This document shows positions 22,917 through 34,855 of a DNA stretch of 64,000 nucleotides, piece after piece. Location: NCBI GenBank assembly GCA_019916065.1, contig CM034234.1, forward strand, positions 18,181,520-18,245,519, read 5' to 3'. A program made the position numbers and the translations under genes. Under the pieces are notes generated by a model. It did no database searches. It saw only the letters and a list, made by a program, of their open reading frames with translations, and was not told the DNA's origin. How positions within the stretch are numbered: position 1 is the first letter of the stretch; the number at the start of each line of letters is the position of its first letter. This DNA is from Vitellaria paradoxa (lineage: Eukaryota; Streptophyta; Magnoliopsida; Ericales; Sapotaceae).

Positions 22917-23112
22917 TGTTAAAATTTCAGTAAAATAATTGAGGAGTATATTTCTCCCCTCTCCAAGCATTCTTATTTATAATTAAGTGTTACAATCTTA
23001 GAAGGAAATAAATTAAAGGGAAAAGGAAATACAACCAATTACGGCTGTCAACACAAAAAAGGAAAACTCAATATTCTCCTAATAATACTAATAATACGAA
23101 TATCTTCTAATA
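22917..23112 (-). repeat. 5' LTR of the copia element
   Basis: 196 bp, nearly identical to 17719-17914. In element orientation it starts TATTAGAAGATATTCG and would contain the promoter. Confidence 0.95.
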
Positions 23113-23117
23113 AATAT

Positions 23118-24055
23118 TAAACATTTGATAGTAGTTAATTGAAATTACTTAATTATTTATTAAAAATAGAAAAAATAAAAATAAGAAGTTATGTGATAAA
23201 TAGAATTGTTGATTAAATAAAAATATTAAGTGATGTCAATGAATATTCTCGTTTGAATAAAATTGTGAATAAATAGTAATTATGTACAATACTAATTCCT
23301 TTTAAATTATATAATTATAAATTAAGAAAATTATTAAGATAATTATAATTATAAATTAATGTTAATAAATTAAAATATTTATTTAATAGCATAATTATTT
23401 TTTTGCATTATTATGTTTAATTTTGGACTCAATATTTTTTTAAAATTTATGTATTTTTGTTTCTTTTAAATTCTATCTGCAGTTATTTTATTATTGCCAA
23501 ATATTCTAATTTAATGAATATTGTTAATTTTTATAACTTTTTGTTATTTTAAATTCTGTATTTTTAAATCAAAAAGAGCAATATGTGCAGTATTTAAAAA
23601 ATAAAATCGTTTCAAATAACCACGCCTCTTGTCTACATCTTCCATTACCAATTTTATTTTTTTAATTTTTAATATTGTTTGATATTTTTAATAAATAATA
23701 TTATAATTTGATTTAAAATATATCAGTTATTTTGTCTAATAATAAAAACAATAAAAAACATGTTATTTTTTAATAAATTACAATTTTTATTTAATAGATT
23801 AATTAATTTTTTGCATTATTTTATTTAATAATAATTATGTTTCCGATTAAAATTTATTAAAATATAGAAAAATAAAAAATAATAAGTTATATGATAAATA
23901 GAAGTGTAGATTAAATAATATTTTATTTAATAATAGTAATTATGTTTTAAAAAATAATTTGTTAAAATATAAAAAAATAAAAAATAAGAAATTTTATGAT
24001 AGATGGAAGTATAAATTAAATAAAATTATCAAGTGATATCCATGAATATTTAGAA
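23118..24055. other. AT-rich intergenic DNA
   Basis: No gene recognised. Sequence words such as AAAAATAAGAAGTTATGTGATAAATAGA recur loosely near 23165, 23875 and 23985, suggesting old tandem or dispersed duplication. Confidence 0.45.
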
Positions 24056-24480
24056 GTTACGAATGTGAAAGTAATCATTATTGATTAAGAAATATAATTG
24101 GATATAATTGAAATTGTATGAAAATAAAAGAATATAAGTATCTAATAAAAATTTTTTAAATGTATCGGAATATAATTTAGATATAATTTGGTTTGTGTGA
24201 AGATCGGTTATGATTGTGAGAATAATTATCATTGATTAGGGAATATAATTGAATATAATTGAAATTGTAGGAAAATAAAAATGTATAATTGTCTAATAAA
24301 AGTTTCTCAAATGTATCATTGATTAGGGAATATAATCGGATATACTTTGACTTACATCATGAAAATCGGTTACGAATATGAGAGTAATCATCATGATTAG
24401 GGAATATAATTAGATATAATTAAAATTGTAAGAAAATAAAAAGGTATAAGTGTTCAATAAAAATTTTTCAAACATTCAAA
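24056..24480. repeat. Tandem repeat, 2.7 copies of a 150-160 bp unit
   Basis: Copies start at 24056, 24207 and 24369 with GTTACGAATGTGA-like sequence, followed by GATTAGGGAATATAATTGGATATAATTG and AAAATAAAAA-GTATAAGTGT. The third copy is truncated. There is no coding frame. Confidence 0.75.
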
Positions 24481-25440
24481 TTTTTTATAATAGTATAGAT
24501 TATTTTCAAAAAGAAAAAAGAAAAAGGATTACAAATTTGAACAGAATTTCCAGAAGCCCCACCCGTCCATAGCTTACGTCATTTGATTTGAATTAGTTAG
24601 TCTTTAAATTAGTTATTTGCAGCAATCATATTCTAGTTTCAACTAAAAAGAATTGTAGCATTTTTCAAAATAGGGGCAGAATTGAAAAGAATTCAAAGTT
24701 CGGGGTGACGGAATGAAAACTTGAAAAATACAATCCGGAGGGCCAATAAGCAAAATGAGACTGACAATTGGAGCACACCTGTGAAAGACCACTTTATTCC
24801 ACAAATGTGAATTTTAATGGCAGATGGGTCAACTTAGCACAACTGCACAAAAAAAATTTCAAAGTTCCTAATAAAATATACCCAAAATAATAATAGTAAT
24901 ATAATAATAATGGAAACAATGATAAATTATACTTAACGTCCGTATTTTATCATTAATTTTATTTTAAGGCTGGTATTTTAAATCGTTGTACTTTGTTCGC
25001 CTATTTTAGATTGTCTTGCATTCTAATTTTGGACAATTATCATTAAAAATAATTAATAGAAAATGTCACGTATTTATCACACACAATAAACATATAAAGT
25101 TACTTGTGATGTGTTTGGATGACAAAAACATTAAAAAAATTAGTATAAAAGTAACACATGACAAAATTTGATTAAAAGAAGATAAAAAAAAGTTTGTAAT
25201 TTTTTGTAAATTTTAATAAATTTTAGATCTCCAAACAGAAGAAAAATGTACAATATGAGACAATTTAGAAGCACAGAAGTTAAAGCCAGGTTGAGGGTAA
25301 AAAAACAGAGATGTTTCTGTAATTTATGCAGAAGTCTGTCATCCAAAAAAAAAAGATAAGGCCAGGCATATTTCCCTACATACCACCTTAAAAAAAAAGG
25401 AATGCTAATTAGAATCTTGGAGAAAGTCATAGACAAGTTT
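24481..25440. other. Intergenic DNA upstream of the GH31 gene
   Basis: No gene recognised. A minus-strand frame at 25140-25517 overlaps the promoter and has no family resemblance. Confidence 0.4.
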
Positions 25441-25453
25441 TCACATCTGAACC

Positions 25454-25460
25454 TATATAT
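25454..25460 (+). promoter_or_regulatory. Likely TATA box of the GH31 gene
   Basis: TATATAT lies about 50 bp before the ATG at 25511. Transcription would start near 25485, leaving a 5' leader of only about 25 bases. Confidence 0.4.
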
Positions 25461-25510
25461 GTACAGGACTCCATGAGCTTGAGGAGCTCGCTCTGCGTTG
25501 AAACCCAACA

Positions 25511-27521
25511 ATGGCAACTCTCAAATAACCAAGAAGCACCATAGACATATCAATAACCCATTCCCTTCCACCCCAAGATCTCTCCCTTTTGTCCAAGGAG
25601 CTCTGTCCTTCAATCCCCAAACACTCCCTTCACAGCAGATCTTCTGTATTGGGAAGGAATTCCAGTTAATTTGGAAATCACAGAATGGGGATGGGTGTGT
25701 CTCAATCTGTCATCAATCTCAGCCTTCAAAAGCCATATGGTCTACCATCCCTGGAAAGGCCTTTGTTTCTGCAGCATTGGCTGAAACAGAGGTGGAAGAA
25801 AGCAGAGGTTCATTTGTTATCAAAGACAGAGATGTTCATTTGGTATGCAATCATCAAACCATTGAAGATATAAGGGTGATTCATCATTTGTCTGACTATA
25901 ACAAAAGAGATCATGATGATGATTTCTCATCCGGGCTTCTGGGATTAAATCAGAAAATAAAACTGGAGGATACCCAATTTCCTGTTTTGCTAATTACAGG
26001 TAGGATTTTCACTGTCAACAGCCGGGATGAGAAAAATCACAAGTCAGAAATTGAAGGAAATGAACCCTCCATCTCTGCCAGGTATTGGGTTTTGTTTGAT
26101 CAAAAGAACAGTAATCAAATTGGATTTCAAGTGAAGCTTGGAAAACCCAATTTTGAATTTAACCAAAGAATTTGTCCAAGAACCTACGGAGCTTACTGGG
26201 GTTATTTGCCGAGGCTGGGCCAGATTCTGAGACGTCAACGACTAGGGTGGTCCGGTTATTTTCCCAAGCGAAGAGTCAATGCCATTGCTGCACCAACAAA
26301 TGCAGAGAATGTAAGAATGAAAGATGCTGAATACCCTGATTTCAACCGCGTATTTCTTACGTATTCGAGTGAAAGAAACGAGAGATTTTATGGTTTTGGA
26401 GAGCAGTTTTCTCACATGGATTTCAAAGGCAAAAGAGTACCCATTTTCGTTCAAGAACAGGGGATTGGAAGGGGAGATCAACCAATTACTTTTGCAGCTA
26501 ATCTGGTTAGCTACAGGCAAGACTTTAAATGCTTTAGATCTTAGCTCTTCAATCATTGAAATTCAATTCATTCATTCATCCACCAGAATTGTAGTGAAGA
26601 AGTTGTTCTCTTTGATGCAGGGCTGGCGGAGATTGGAGTACAACCTATGCTCCTTCACCGTTCTATATAACATCGAAGATGAAATCTCTTTGCCTGGAAG
26701 GATACAATTATTCGGTTTTCGATCTTACAAGACATGACACAGTTCAGATACAGGTAATGTTCGATAATTATTGGATATTATATACTCCTCCCAACAACAC
26801 TGGGATGATAAAGTAATGGAGTTAAATTTACAGTGTTTGATTTGGAGGGAAAATGAGTGGAAAAGAAGAGAGAATAAACTCTCTCTCCAATCTAGTTTGG
26901 TTTTTGGGTTTGGAGAGAAGGGAAAATGAAGAAAAAAAAAATGCATCTTTTCTCTTCCATATCTATCTATTTTCCATTTCCCTTCGTTTCTCTTTCTCAT
27001 TCTCCTCAGAGCGAAAAAGCAATTTATGTTAAGACGATGACAATTATAATAATAGAAAGAAAAACATATAATTAAAAAAATTGGGTACATAGAAAGAGAC
27101 AACTTTTCTACGAATAGAAAACAGGTAAGAAAATTTCCCCTATTGCTTGTAGTAATATCAGGCCTCATTCAAAATGTACGGTAGCGGGTTATCATTTTCA
27201 TGTTTTGGGTAAGGTTCGCAGATGCATGGAGATTATGTCCAAGGTAGGATATTACATGGGGAGTCACCCTTAGAGTTAGTTGAAATCTTCACCAAAGCCA
27301 TTGGAAGACCACCGGAGCTTCCTGAGTGGATTATATCCGGTGCTGTGGTTGGAATGCAAGGTGGCACAGATTTCGTACGTGATGTTTGGGATAAACTGCA
27401 GGCCTACAACGTCCCCATTTCAGCATTCTGGTTACAGGTAATGCTTGTATCTACATAAAACATAGAGACATATAACACTTCCAATTACACTATTTTCTTT
27501 ACTATTTAAAGTTTGAAAACC

Positions 27522-27556
<35 letters not shown>

Positions 27557-30500
27557 TAAAGATAGCGATAAGGATAAAACTTCCACAACTCTGTATTGCA
27601 GGATTGGGTGGGTCAGAGGAAGACGGTGATTGGAGAACAGCTTTGGTGGAATTGGGAAGTGGATACGACAACATATTCCGGGTGGCAGCAACTAATTAGA
27701 GATCTTAGTGCTCGGGATATTAAAGTGATGACATACTGCAACCCCTGTCTAGCTCCGGTGCTTATCTTCAACTGTACTAATGCTGCTCTATAATTTTTAT
27801 TTTTTTTCCCTTAACAAAGCCATCACTTGGCTGAAAAATCTGGGTGTGATTTAACATATCAATATTCATTCTTTACTGTGTTGTTCACTTTCTATGAGTG
27901 CTACTTATTTGAGATTTTCATACCGTGTTGTTCACTTTCTATGGCAGATGGATGAGAAACCAAACAGAAGAAGAAACCTCTTCGAGGAGGCAAATAATTT
28001 GGACATCCTAGTCAAAGACAAGAAAGGAGAACCATATATGGTTCCCAATACGGCTTTTGATGTGGGAATGTTGGATTTGACACACCCACGCACCGCAAGT
28101 TGGTTCAAGCAAATTTTACAGGAAATGGTGGATGATGGTGTCAGGGGATGGATGGCTGATTTTGGTGAAGCACTGCCGGTGGATGCCTCCCTTTATTCAG
28201 GTTTTATTCGAACTCCTTTCCTGAATGACCAAGCATCCTAAGATACAACGCCTATAAGATCACCTCCGACCCCAAACCTACAAGACAGAATGTAATAGAG
28301 CGATAGAACCTGCTTGCTCCGTACCCATTTCCTCCACTTTAAACTTGAACCAAGATCTAATTAAAAAATATTACCATATTAAGGCTGCGTTTGGCAATCA
28401 CAACCTAAAAGTTAACTTTTAACTACTTAAATTTTTTAATTTTTTCTAAAATAACTAAATTTACGTTCTTATATTTTAAACTTTTTTTAAATTATAAAGA
28501 ACAAAAATATCAAATTAACAAAAAGTTAAAAATTAACTACTAAAAAACTAGTTTTTTTCCCCTTATCAAATACAAAAAAAACTAGCTTTTTTTTCTTTTC
28601 CCACGCTCTACCTAAGAAAAGAGTTATGCCAGATCTAGAAAAATGAAATTTTCCTTATCCTTCGTTATCCCAAGCATGACCAAACAGGCAGGAAAAAGAA
28701 CATCCATAAGTGTGAAGACAAAGGTAGACATACAAAGGCACACGAGTACTCTCTCTCTCTCTCTCTGTGTTGCGTGTGTACAGTATTGTGTGCATACCTG
28801 CAAGGGAACAAAATGTTACTTCTGCATTTCAGCAGTTCTCTTTTAATTTTAACCAAAATTAGTCAGGGTAATTTTCACTTCTCCTTCAGGTGAAGATCCC
28901 ATCTCAGCCCACAACAGATACCCAGAATTATGGGCCAAAATAAACCGAGAATTTGTGGAAGAATGGAAAAGTACCTGCGCGGGTAAAGAGAAGGAAGACC
29001 CAGAAGAGGCATTGGTTTTCTTTATGAGGGCGGGTTTCATGAAAAGTCCTAAGTGGGGAATGCTGTTCTGGGAAGGAGACCAAATGGTTAGTTGGCAGGC
29101 TAATGACGGGATTAAGAGCGCTGTCGTTGGCTTGCTGAGCAGTGGACTTTCAGGGTATGCCTTCAATCACAGTGACATCGGAGGCTACTGTGCAGTAAAC
29201 TTGCCTTTTTTCAAGTATCAAAGAAGTGAGGAGTTGCTGCTGCGGTGGATGGAACTTAGTGCATTTACAACTGTCTTCCGGACCCATGAGGTATGTCAAA
29301 AAAGCTTCCTCCCGCTGTAAGTAGTAATATCCATAATTTGACATCATTGTCATTACAAGCAACATACAATTTTTACTGTAAATGAGCATGTAGTTTTTAA
29401 TGATCTTCTGAGTGGATTTAAATGCAAGTATTTGAGACTAAAACTTCATAAAAAAAAAAAAACACAATGAAAAGGACTACTATAGGTAAATTAAGAAGTA
29501 TTTTGTTATATTTTTGAAAATTTTGAACCATTAATGCTAAGGATTTCAAATGACTTATTTTCTATGATTATTTCAATCGCTCAACTCCATTATTATACAT
29601 CATATCAACTCTTTCAATATTGAGTTGAAATCCATCTCAAACCTATCATTATACATCACTTTTACTGGTGTCAAATCCATAAATACAAATGCAACTTTTA
29701 ATTGTCACGTTGCATGGACATGAATAGACCTACCAGTATCAATTTGTGTCCATAATTTGAAGTTTTTGACAGCCTATCCCAACAACACCAGAATGCTTCT
29801 AAATATTTAAATAATACAATTTTCTTCCTATATTTTCAGGGTAAAAGGTGTTTTAACATAATGAATTCAAATGAGCATCCACTTGTGTTGAAGCAACTAC
29901 ACAGGGAACAAAATGAGAGAGTTCACTGTACAATTATGTAGCCATTTCAATTACCAGAGGTGCTCACTAATTGCACCTATGACCAGAAAAGTCATAAAAC
30001 ACATCATTTTCCCTATATTACATGAACGCTTCTAAATGTGTGAAATACCCTTACGGGACACTTGATACTTGGGTATGGGTGAGGGTATGGTACGTGGTGT
30101 GTGTTTTAGACATTAAACCAACAAGCATGCCTAACAAATTCACCGATCTATATAACTATGCATAAAACTTACATTATCCAAAAACTACTTTATGTCACCT
30201 AATAATCATTGTTTTAGCCTATATAAATAAAAAAGAATATTCAAATGCATAAGTATTATGCATACCCCGACAAGACAAACATACTCAAGTCCATGTTATG
30301 TAGCCTATACCCGTTCCATTGCTATATGTGTTTGGCAAGGGAATCTCTCACACTTGGAAGAGTCCATGTAACATAATTTATATGTGATAATTTGAGTGCA
30401 AGATGAAACATAAAACACTAGAGCGGGCATCTTTAAGAAAATTTAGGTGCATCTTCTTTAATAGCCCAATACAAAGGTATTATAATAAAAAATAATTCTC

Positions 30501-31252
30501 CCATGAAATTTTCTGGAAAGAAAAAGCCATAACTTGCAAAATAGCACTTCCATTGATGCGTACCATGAGTATCATCATCAAGGCTAGCTTTGAGATTCAT
30601 AAACAAATATTAAATTATGACTTTCAATTTTGAACGCCAGCCTTGAATTACTATTCCATGTGATTCTACATGTCTCTGATGTTCATAAACATTTTCCAAT
30701 CAGGGAAACAAGCCAGCCTGCAATAGCCAATTCTACTCAAACCACAAGACATTATCACATTTTGCACGGTTTGCGAAAGTGTACAACGCTTGGAAGTTTT
30801 ACAGGATCCAACTTGTTAAGGTGATGCATAATTTCAGATATTCTTTGCAATAAAAATTGAATAATATTGCCGTTGCACTAAAATATCTTAAGACAATGTG
30901 TTTTGCGTTTAAGCAGGAAGCTTCTCAAAAAGGACTACCTGTTTGTCGCCACCTATTCCTTCATTACCCAGACGATGAACATGTGCATAGCTTGAGTTAT
31001 GAGCAATTTCTGGTTGGTGAGGAGATACTAGTTGTGCCTGTTCTTGACAAAGGCAAAAATCATGCAAAGGTCTATTTTCCTCTGGGAGAAAGTTGTTCTT
31101 GGAAACATATTTGGACAGGAAATCTATACACTAAACAAGGTTCTGAAGCTTATGTGGAAGCTCCAATCGGTTATCCTGCCATTTTTGTCAAAGCTGACTC
31201 AATCATAGGAGAGAATTTTTTGAAATACCTAAGAGAATATAATATCTTGTAA
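25511..31252 (+). CDS. HGL1: GH31 family glycosidase (heteroglycan glucosidase-like), frameshifted at codon 6
   Basis: Eight exons: 25511-26516, 26621-26753, 27222-27437, 27602-27757, 27948-28200, 28890-29290, 30704-30820, 30917-31252. Once the first exon is bridged, all join in frame to about 872 residues. Plant members are soluble GH31 alpha-glucosidase-type enzymes acting on glycans. I recognise similarity to Arabidopsis At3g23640. There is no signal peptide. An N-terminal beta domain contains ERFYGFGEQFSHMDFKG. The catalytic barrel has PEWIISGAVVGMQGG, ISAFWLQDWVGQRK, the nucleophile Asp in GWMADFGEALP (about residue 575) and the acid/base Asp in WEGDQ (about 652). HSDIGGY is also conserved. 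The ATG at 25511 reads ATG GCA ACT CTC AAA TAA. One A is missing compared with the expected frame, and no in-frame upstream ATG exists before a stop at 25480. It is either a very recent pseudogene or a base-call error. Intron 1 is GC-AG. Confidence 0.9.
26517..26620 (+). other. GC-AG intron 1 of the GH31 gene
   Basis: Exon 1 ends TACAG and the intron begins GCAAGACT; the acceptor is GATGCAG before GGCTGGCGG. This joins Tyr-Arg-Ala-Gly-Gly-Asp-Trp in frame. No GT donor nearby gives the conserved reading. Confidence 0.85.
27524..27552. repeat. (CA)n microsatellite in GH31 intron 3
   Basis: A pure CA run of about 14 units, 50 bp before exon 4. Confidence 0.9.
28380..28600. mobile_element. Possible MITE in GH31 intron 5
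   Basis: The left part starts AAGGCTGCGTTTGGCAATC and the right part contains CTTATCAAATACAAAAA, which resemble degenerate Tourist-like ends around a T/A-rich core with inverted AAAAGTTAA and TTAACTTTT words. The limits and flanking duplication are not clear. Confidence 0.3.
29291..30703 (+). other. Long intron 6 of the GH31 gene
   Basis: GTATGT at the start and CAATCAG at the end. The 1.4-kb interior shows no coding frame. A segment near 30060-30110 is rich in GGTATGGG words. Probably old repeat DNA. Confidence 0.6.
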
Positions 31253-32105
31253 AGCATTAACCATCTCGAAAAAGTGTTTTTCAGCCTTATCAAGATAAAA
31301 TTTTGGTACTGGCCCTAGTAGGATAGTTCACATCTTAACAAATTATTTAAGTTCAAATAATCCATTTATTGTTATTATTTCAGCTTTTTCGGGGTAACTT
31401 TAATGGGCTTTCATTTTCCAAGTAAAATAAATTAATTAATTCTTCTTAAATCCCTTTTACCTTGAATCATATTCTTATCCCATGTTTACTCTGGTGTGCG
31501 TAATCAGAAAAAGCACATTAAGAATTAAACATCTGAATGAGTAACATGAATCCAAGAATGAATCAAAGAATTAAGCAACTGAATGAGAAATTTGAATCAA
31601 ATGAATTGAAAAAGAGCTAAACTTGTTTTCAGGATGAGGAAATATCTACTCCATGCAGGAAACTAAAAATTCTAGTACATCCCTATTTCTGATAAATTAC
31701 ACAAATTAATAGTACATCACCACAATGATCATATCCTCCCACCATCACGTACCTATGCTAAGAAATTAAAGGCCAAGAAACGAAATATGACTGAAAAAAT
31801 AAATAAATAAATTTGCAAATTTATAATTTAGTCAATTACAAACAAAGTTACAAATATTTTTATCATAGAAGAGAGAGGATGTTGAAAGAAGTTCTCACAT
31901 TGGGAAATTTGGTTTAAATTAATTGTTCAACAAATCAATTTAGGCAATTATTTTGCTTTTTGCCTTTCATCTATACTTTGGCCCATTGCCCCATCTATTG
32001 ACTGATGTGGAAGGTATTGGTTGGTCAAATGAATTGTATCCACTTAGGAAACCTAAAACAAAGCTCACAGATTCCACACAGTGCAAGAAGACATTTTGGT
32101 CGAAA
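31253..32105. other. Downstream flank of the GH31 gene
   Basis: Contains the 3' untranslated region. No other gene recognised. A 60-codon frame at 31953-32135 has no family. Confidence 0.4.
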
Positions 32106-32252
32106 GAGAAGTGTCCATGGAGTGTAGGGGACTGATGTGCACTTTAAGGTATTGTGCACCTTCAACACTTGGATCAATGAACGGTGCTTAAAGGTTGAGA
32201 TGGCACAATACCCTAAAGTGCACTACAGCTCCCCATGCATGTCCATGGTGTT
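32106..32252. repeat. Imperfect foldback sequence, about 147 bp
   Basis: The left arm (about 32111-32165) has GGGGACTGATGTGCACTTTA and GGTATTGTGCACC. The right arm (about 32195-32252) read on the minus strand has GGGGAGCTGTAGTGCACTTTA and GGTATTGTGCC. The arms pair over about 50 bp with small bulges around a loop of about 30 bp. It could be a small MITE or a hairpin-RNA source. Nothing in the sequence decides. Confidence 0.6.
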
Positions 32253-33184
32253 ATTTGGGATTAGTATATTTTATTTGGGCCTTATATGTGGTTGATCTTT
32301 TAAATGGTCTATTAATCAAATTTGGAAAAGTCCTAGTTAGCTGTAGGCTTGTAGTCTGTTTATATTTTTGATAAGTAATATAATTGATATTGTATTGTCT
32401 TGGAAGAGTAAACACAGAAAGAAGATATGCTTTCAACAACCCATTCGCCTTTAACCAGGCCATAAATAATTATGTGAAACCCAGAAATAAAATCCATGAG
32501 CAACAGTTTTCATCTTAGAACATGCTTAGCACCTTTTGGAGCACTATTTTAAAAAAACGCCCGTTAAGTAATGCCATTACCATTACAAAATGCCACACGT
32601 AATGGTTTCGGAGCCTTTAGTTGCCGTTACACCACTCATTATATCCCTGTTATGCCTCGTTACATGCCGTGTTTGCATCATCACTACTGTTGCTGTTACA
32701 CTGTAATTGATTTTTAAAACCATGCTTTGGAGAGGTTAAAATAAACAACTGGGTAAATCTTCATCCAACTCACACTAGAATCAATAACAAGTTCAGTAAC
32801 TAGTACTTAAAACCACCATTTCATCATAGCATGTGAGTGATTGATTCGTTGTTAATGTCAAAACTCTTCACTCCCATCAACATAAAGTAAATTAAGGGCC
32901 TGCTTAGTTAACTATTTTCTTTCAGTTTTCTTTTTTTGTTTTCATTTTTTTTTTGAAAACTAAACATAAAAACTCGTTTGACAAATCAATTTTCAGTTTT
33001 CAAAAAAATGAAAACTGTTTTCAAAATTATATTAATCAACATAGAAAAAATATTTTCTCAAGTTTTCATTTTTAGTTTTCATTTTCTTACACAACCATTA
33101 CCAGTTACAACCATTAACCACCCCGTTCACTGGTCGCCACTAACATCCGGTCATCGCCACTAACATAACATCCTGCTGCCACTT
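32253..33184. other. Intergenic DNA
   Basis: No gene. The segment from GGGCCTGCTTAGTTAACTAT (about 32898) into repeated CAGTTTTC words looks like the end of a Tourist-like element. Similar words occur in reverse near 33950-34050, so the AT-rich block between may be its interior. Confidence 0.35.
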
Positions 33185-33900
33185 CCCCCACCAATTTTTG
33201 GTGATCACCAAATATATATTATTTAATATAAAATTAATTAATTAATATGTAAAAAATATATTAATATATTAAATTCATAATATATTTTTTTACTTTTATA
33301 AAAATATATTAAATATAATTTAATTGATAATTAATTTAACATATTAACTATATATTAAATATATTAATTAACTAATTATATTAATTATAATTTAATTATT
33401 AGTTAAATTAACATAGAAATATTTTATTAAATTATTTTTAATAAATAATATAATAAAACATATTTAATATATTTTATTTTTATTGAATCAAATTATTTTT
33501 AATAATATTATAATTAAAATAAATACATTTAATTAATTTAAATTAAATTAATCATTAATTATATTTAATTAATTAAATTAATAAAAAAATAATTAAATAT
33601 AAATTATTTTAATAAATAATATAATTAAATTATATTGAATATATTTTATTTTTATTGAATTAAATTATTTTGTAAAAAATGATATAATTAAAATAATTAA
33701 ATTTAATTAATCAAATTAATTTAAGTTAATTAAATTAATAATTTAATTAACATAAAATATATTTTATTAAATTGTTTTGAAAAAATAATTATAACAAATT
33801 ATGTTTAATATATTTTATTTTTATTGGATTAAATTATTTTTAATAATTAATATAATTAAAATAATTAAATTTATTGAATTTAATTTATTAAAAATTATAA
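33185..33900. repeat. 0.7-kb almost pure A/T block with a degenerate repeat of about 170 bp
   Basis: G and C are nearly absent. A phrase of the form AATATATTTTATTTTTATTG followed by AATTAAATTATTTT and TATAATTAAAATAA recurs near 33465, 33640 and 33805, so the block seems built from diverged tandem copies. Confidence 0.6.
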
Positions 33901-34729
33901 TTACCAACTAACAATTATCGGTACCAAATGCATTTTCAAGTTTTTTTTTGTAATATGAAAATGAAAACTAAAAATAAAAAACTAAACACAAAAATTAAAA
34001 ATTAAATATAAAAATTAAATACAAAAATTGAAAACTGACAATTTTATACTTTTATTTTCACTATCACAGAGGAGATTTTTCTAAATCAACATCATATATA
34101 TACAAAACGAATCTAATTCAACATATGAACCAAATCAACCCAACCTAATCCACATCATAGATAAAGAGGAAACTCCTAAATCTGAATTTGAGCGAACAGA
34201 ATCCATTCATGCCTAACGCCAAACAATGATTGAGCATCAAGAAGATGACTTTTCTTGCTTCCATAGAGACCAGTCAGCATACCAAAACACAGATTCCATA
34301 TCACAGAAAGATTTCAATGTTTGGCTATTAAATATTGAAAACAAAATCAATTTTTTTTTGGGAAACTAGTTCAATCTATTTGATTGATCAAAAATATCCA
34401 ACTTCCTCACGAAATCCAAGATGGCTGAAACGTACTAGAAGAACAAGGGAAAAAAAAAAATTGCAGGAGAAATTAAGATGGGTGGTGAAGGTATTGATAA
34501 GAACTTACCTTTGAGGAAAAGAGGCATGCATCTGTGCAAGTGATTGAAATGTTTCTCCAAAGATTCAAGAGAAATGCTTATGCATGAGCTGCATTGAATA
34601 GGAAAACTTCAGTTGGACGGTCTAATCCAATCCGCTCCCATTAACAGATTCCGGGTACTTAGTGGAATATTCTCGCTCACTGGTGGAATATTCTCTCTTA
34701 CTGACTCTCTCTCCAAATCCAAGTCATGG
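33901..34729. other. Intergenic DNA
   Basis: No gene recognised. The words GTGGAATATTCTC repeat at about 34661 and 34683. Confidence 0.4.
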
Positions 34730-34779
34730 TGCCTTATTTTATAACTAAGGTACATGCCTTATTTTATAACTAAGGTTGT
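34730..34779. repeat. 25-bp direct tandem repeat
   Basis: TGCCTTATTTTATAACTAAG starts at 34730 and again at 34755. The second copy runs into the perfect inverted repeat that begins at 34768. Confidence 0.85.
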
Positions 34780-34855
34780 TTGTTGGCTGATATGTATTTT
34801 ACTACTATAAGAATATAGTAGTAAAATACATATCAGCCAACAAACAACCTTAGTT
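34768..34855. repeat. Perfect 42-nt inverted repeat with a 4-nt loop
   Basis: The left arm 34768-34809 starts AACTAAGGTTGTTTG and ends TTTACTACTATA. The right arm 34814-34855 is its exact reverse complement. The spacer is AGAA. Transcribed from either strand it would make an uninterrupted 42-bp RNA hairpin. Confidence 0.95.

Larger units (their letters stand above)
17719..23112 (-). mobile_element. Ty1/copia LTR retrotransposon, nearly complete
   Basis: The 5394-bp element is flanked by the 5-bp duplication aatat (17714-17718 and 23113-23117). It has two 196-bp LTRs, an initiator-Met tRNA primer-binding site and a polypurine tract. Its coding region is in copia order: gag, protease, integrase, reverse transcriptase, RNase H. 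The LTRs differ at about three positions, so it is a young insertion. One frameshift separates integrase from reverse transcriptase. No envelope-like gene is present. In element orientation the LTRs read TATTAG...TAACA, a non-canonical TA...CA end pair. Confidence 0.95.

Noticed and set aside
24056..24480. CRISPR-like array
   Set aside because: Repeats are long, diverged and contiguous, with no spacers of constant length.
25140..25517. 125-codon minus-strand frame over the GH31 promoter
   Set aside because: Hydrophobic, low-complexity product with no family; overlaps the likely TATA and leader of GH31.
34768..34855. Rho-independent style terminator
   Set aside because: This is plant nuclear DNA and the stem is 42 bp long without a following T run; an inverted duplication is the better reading.
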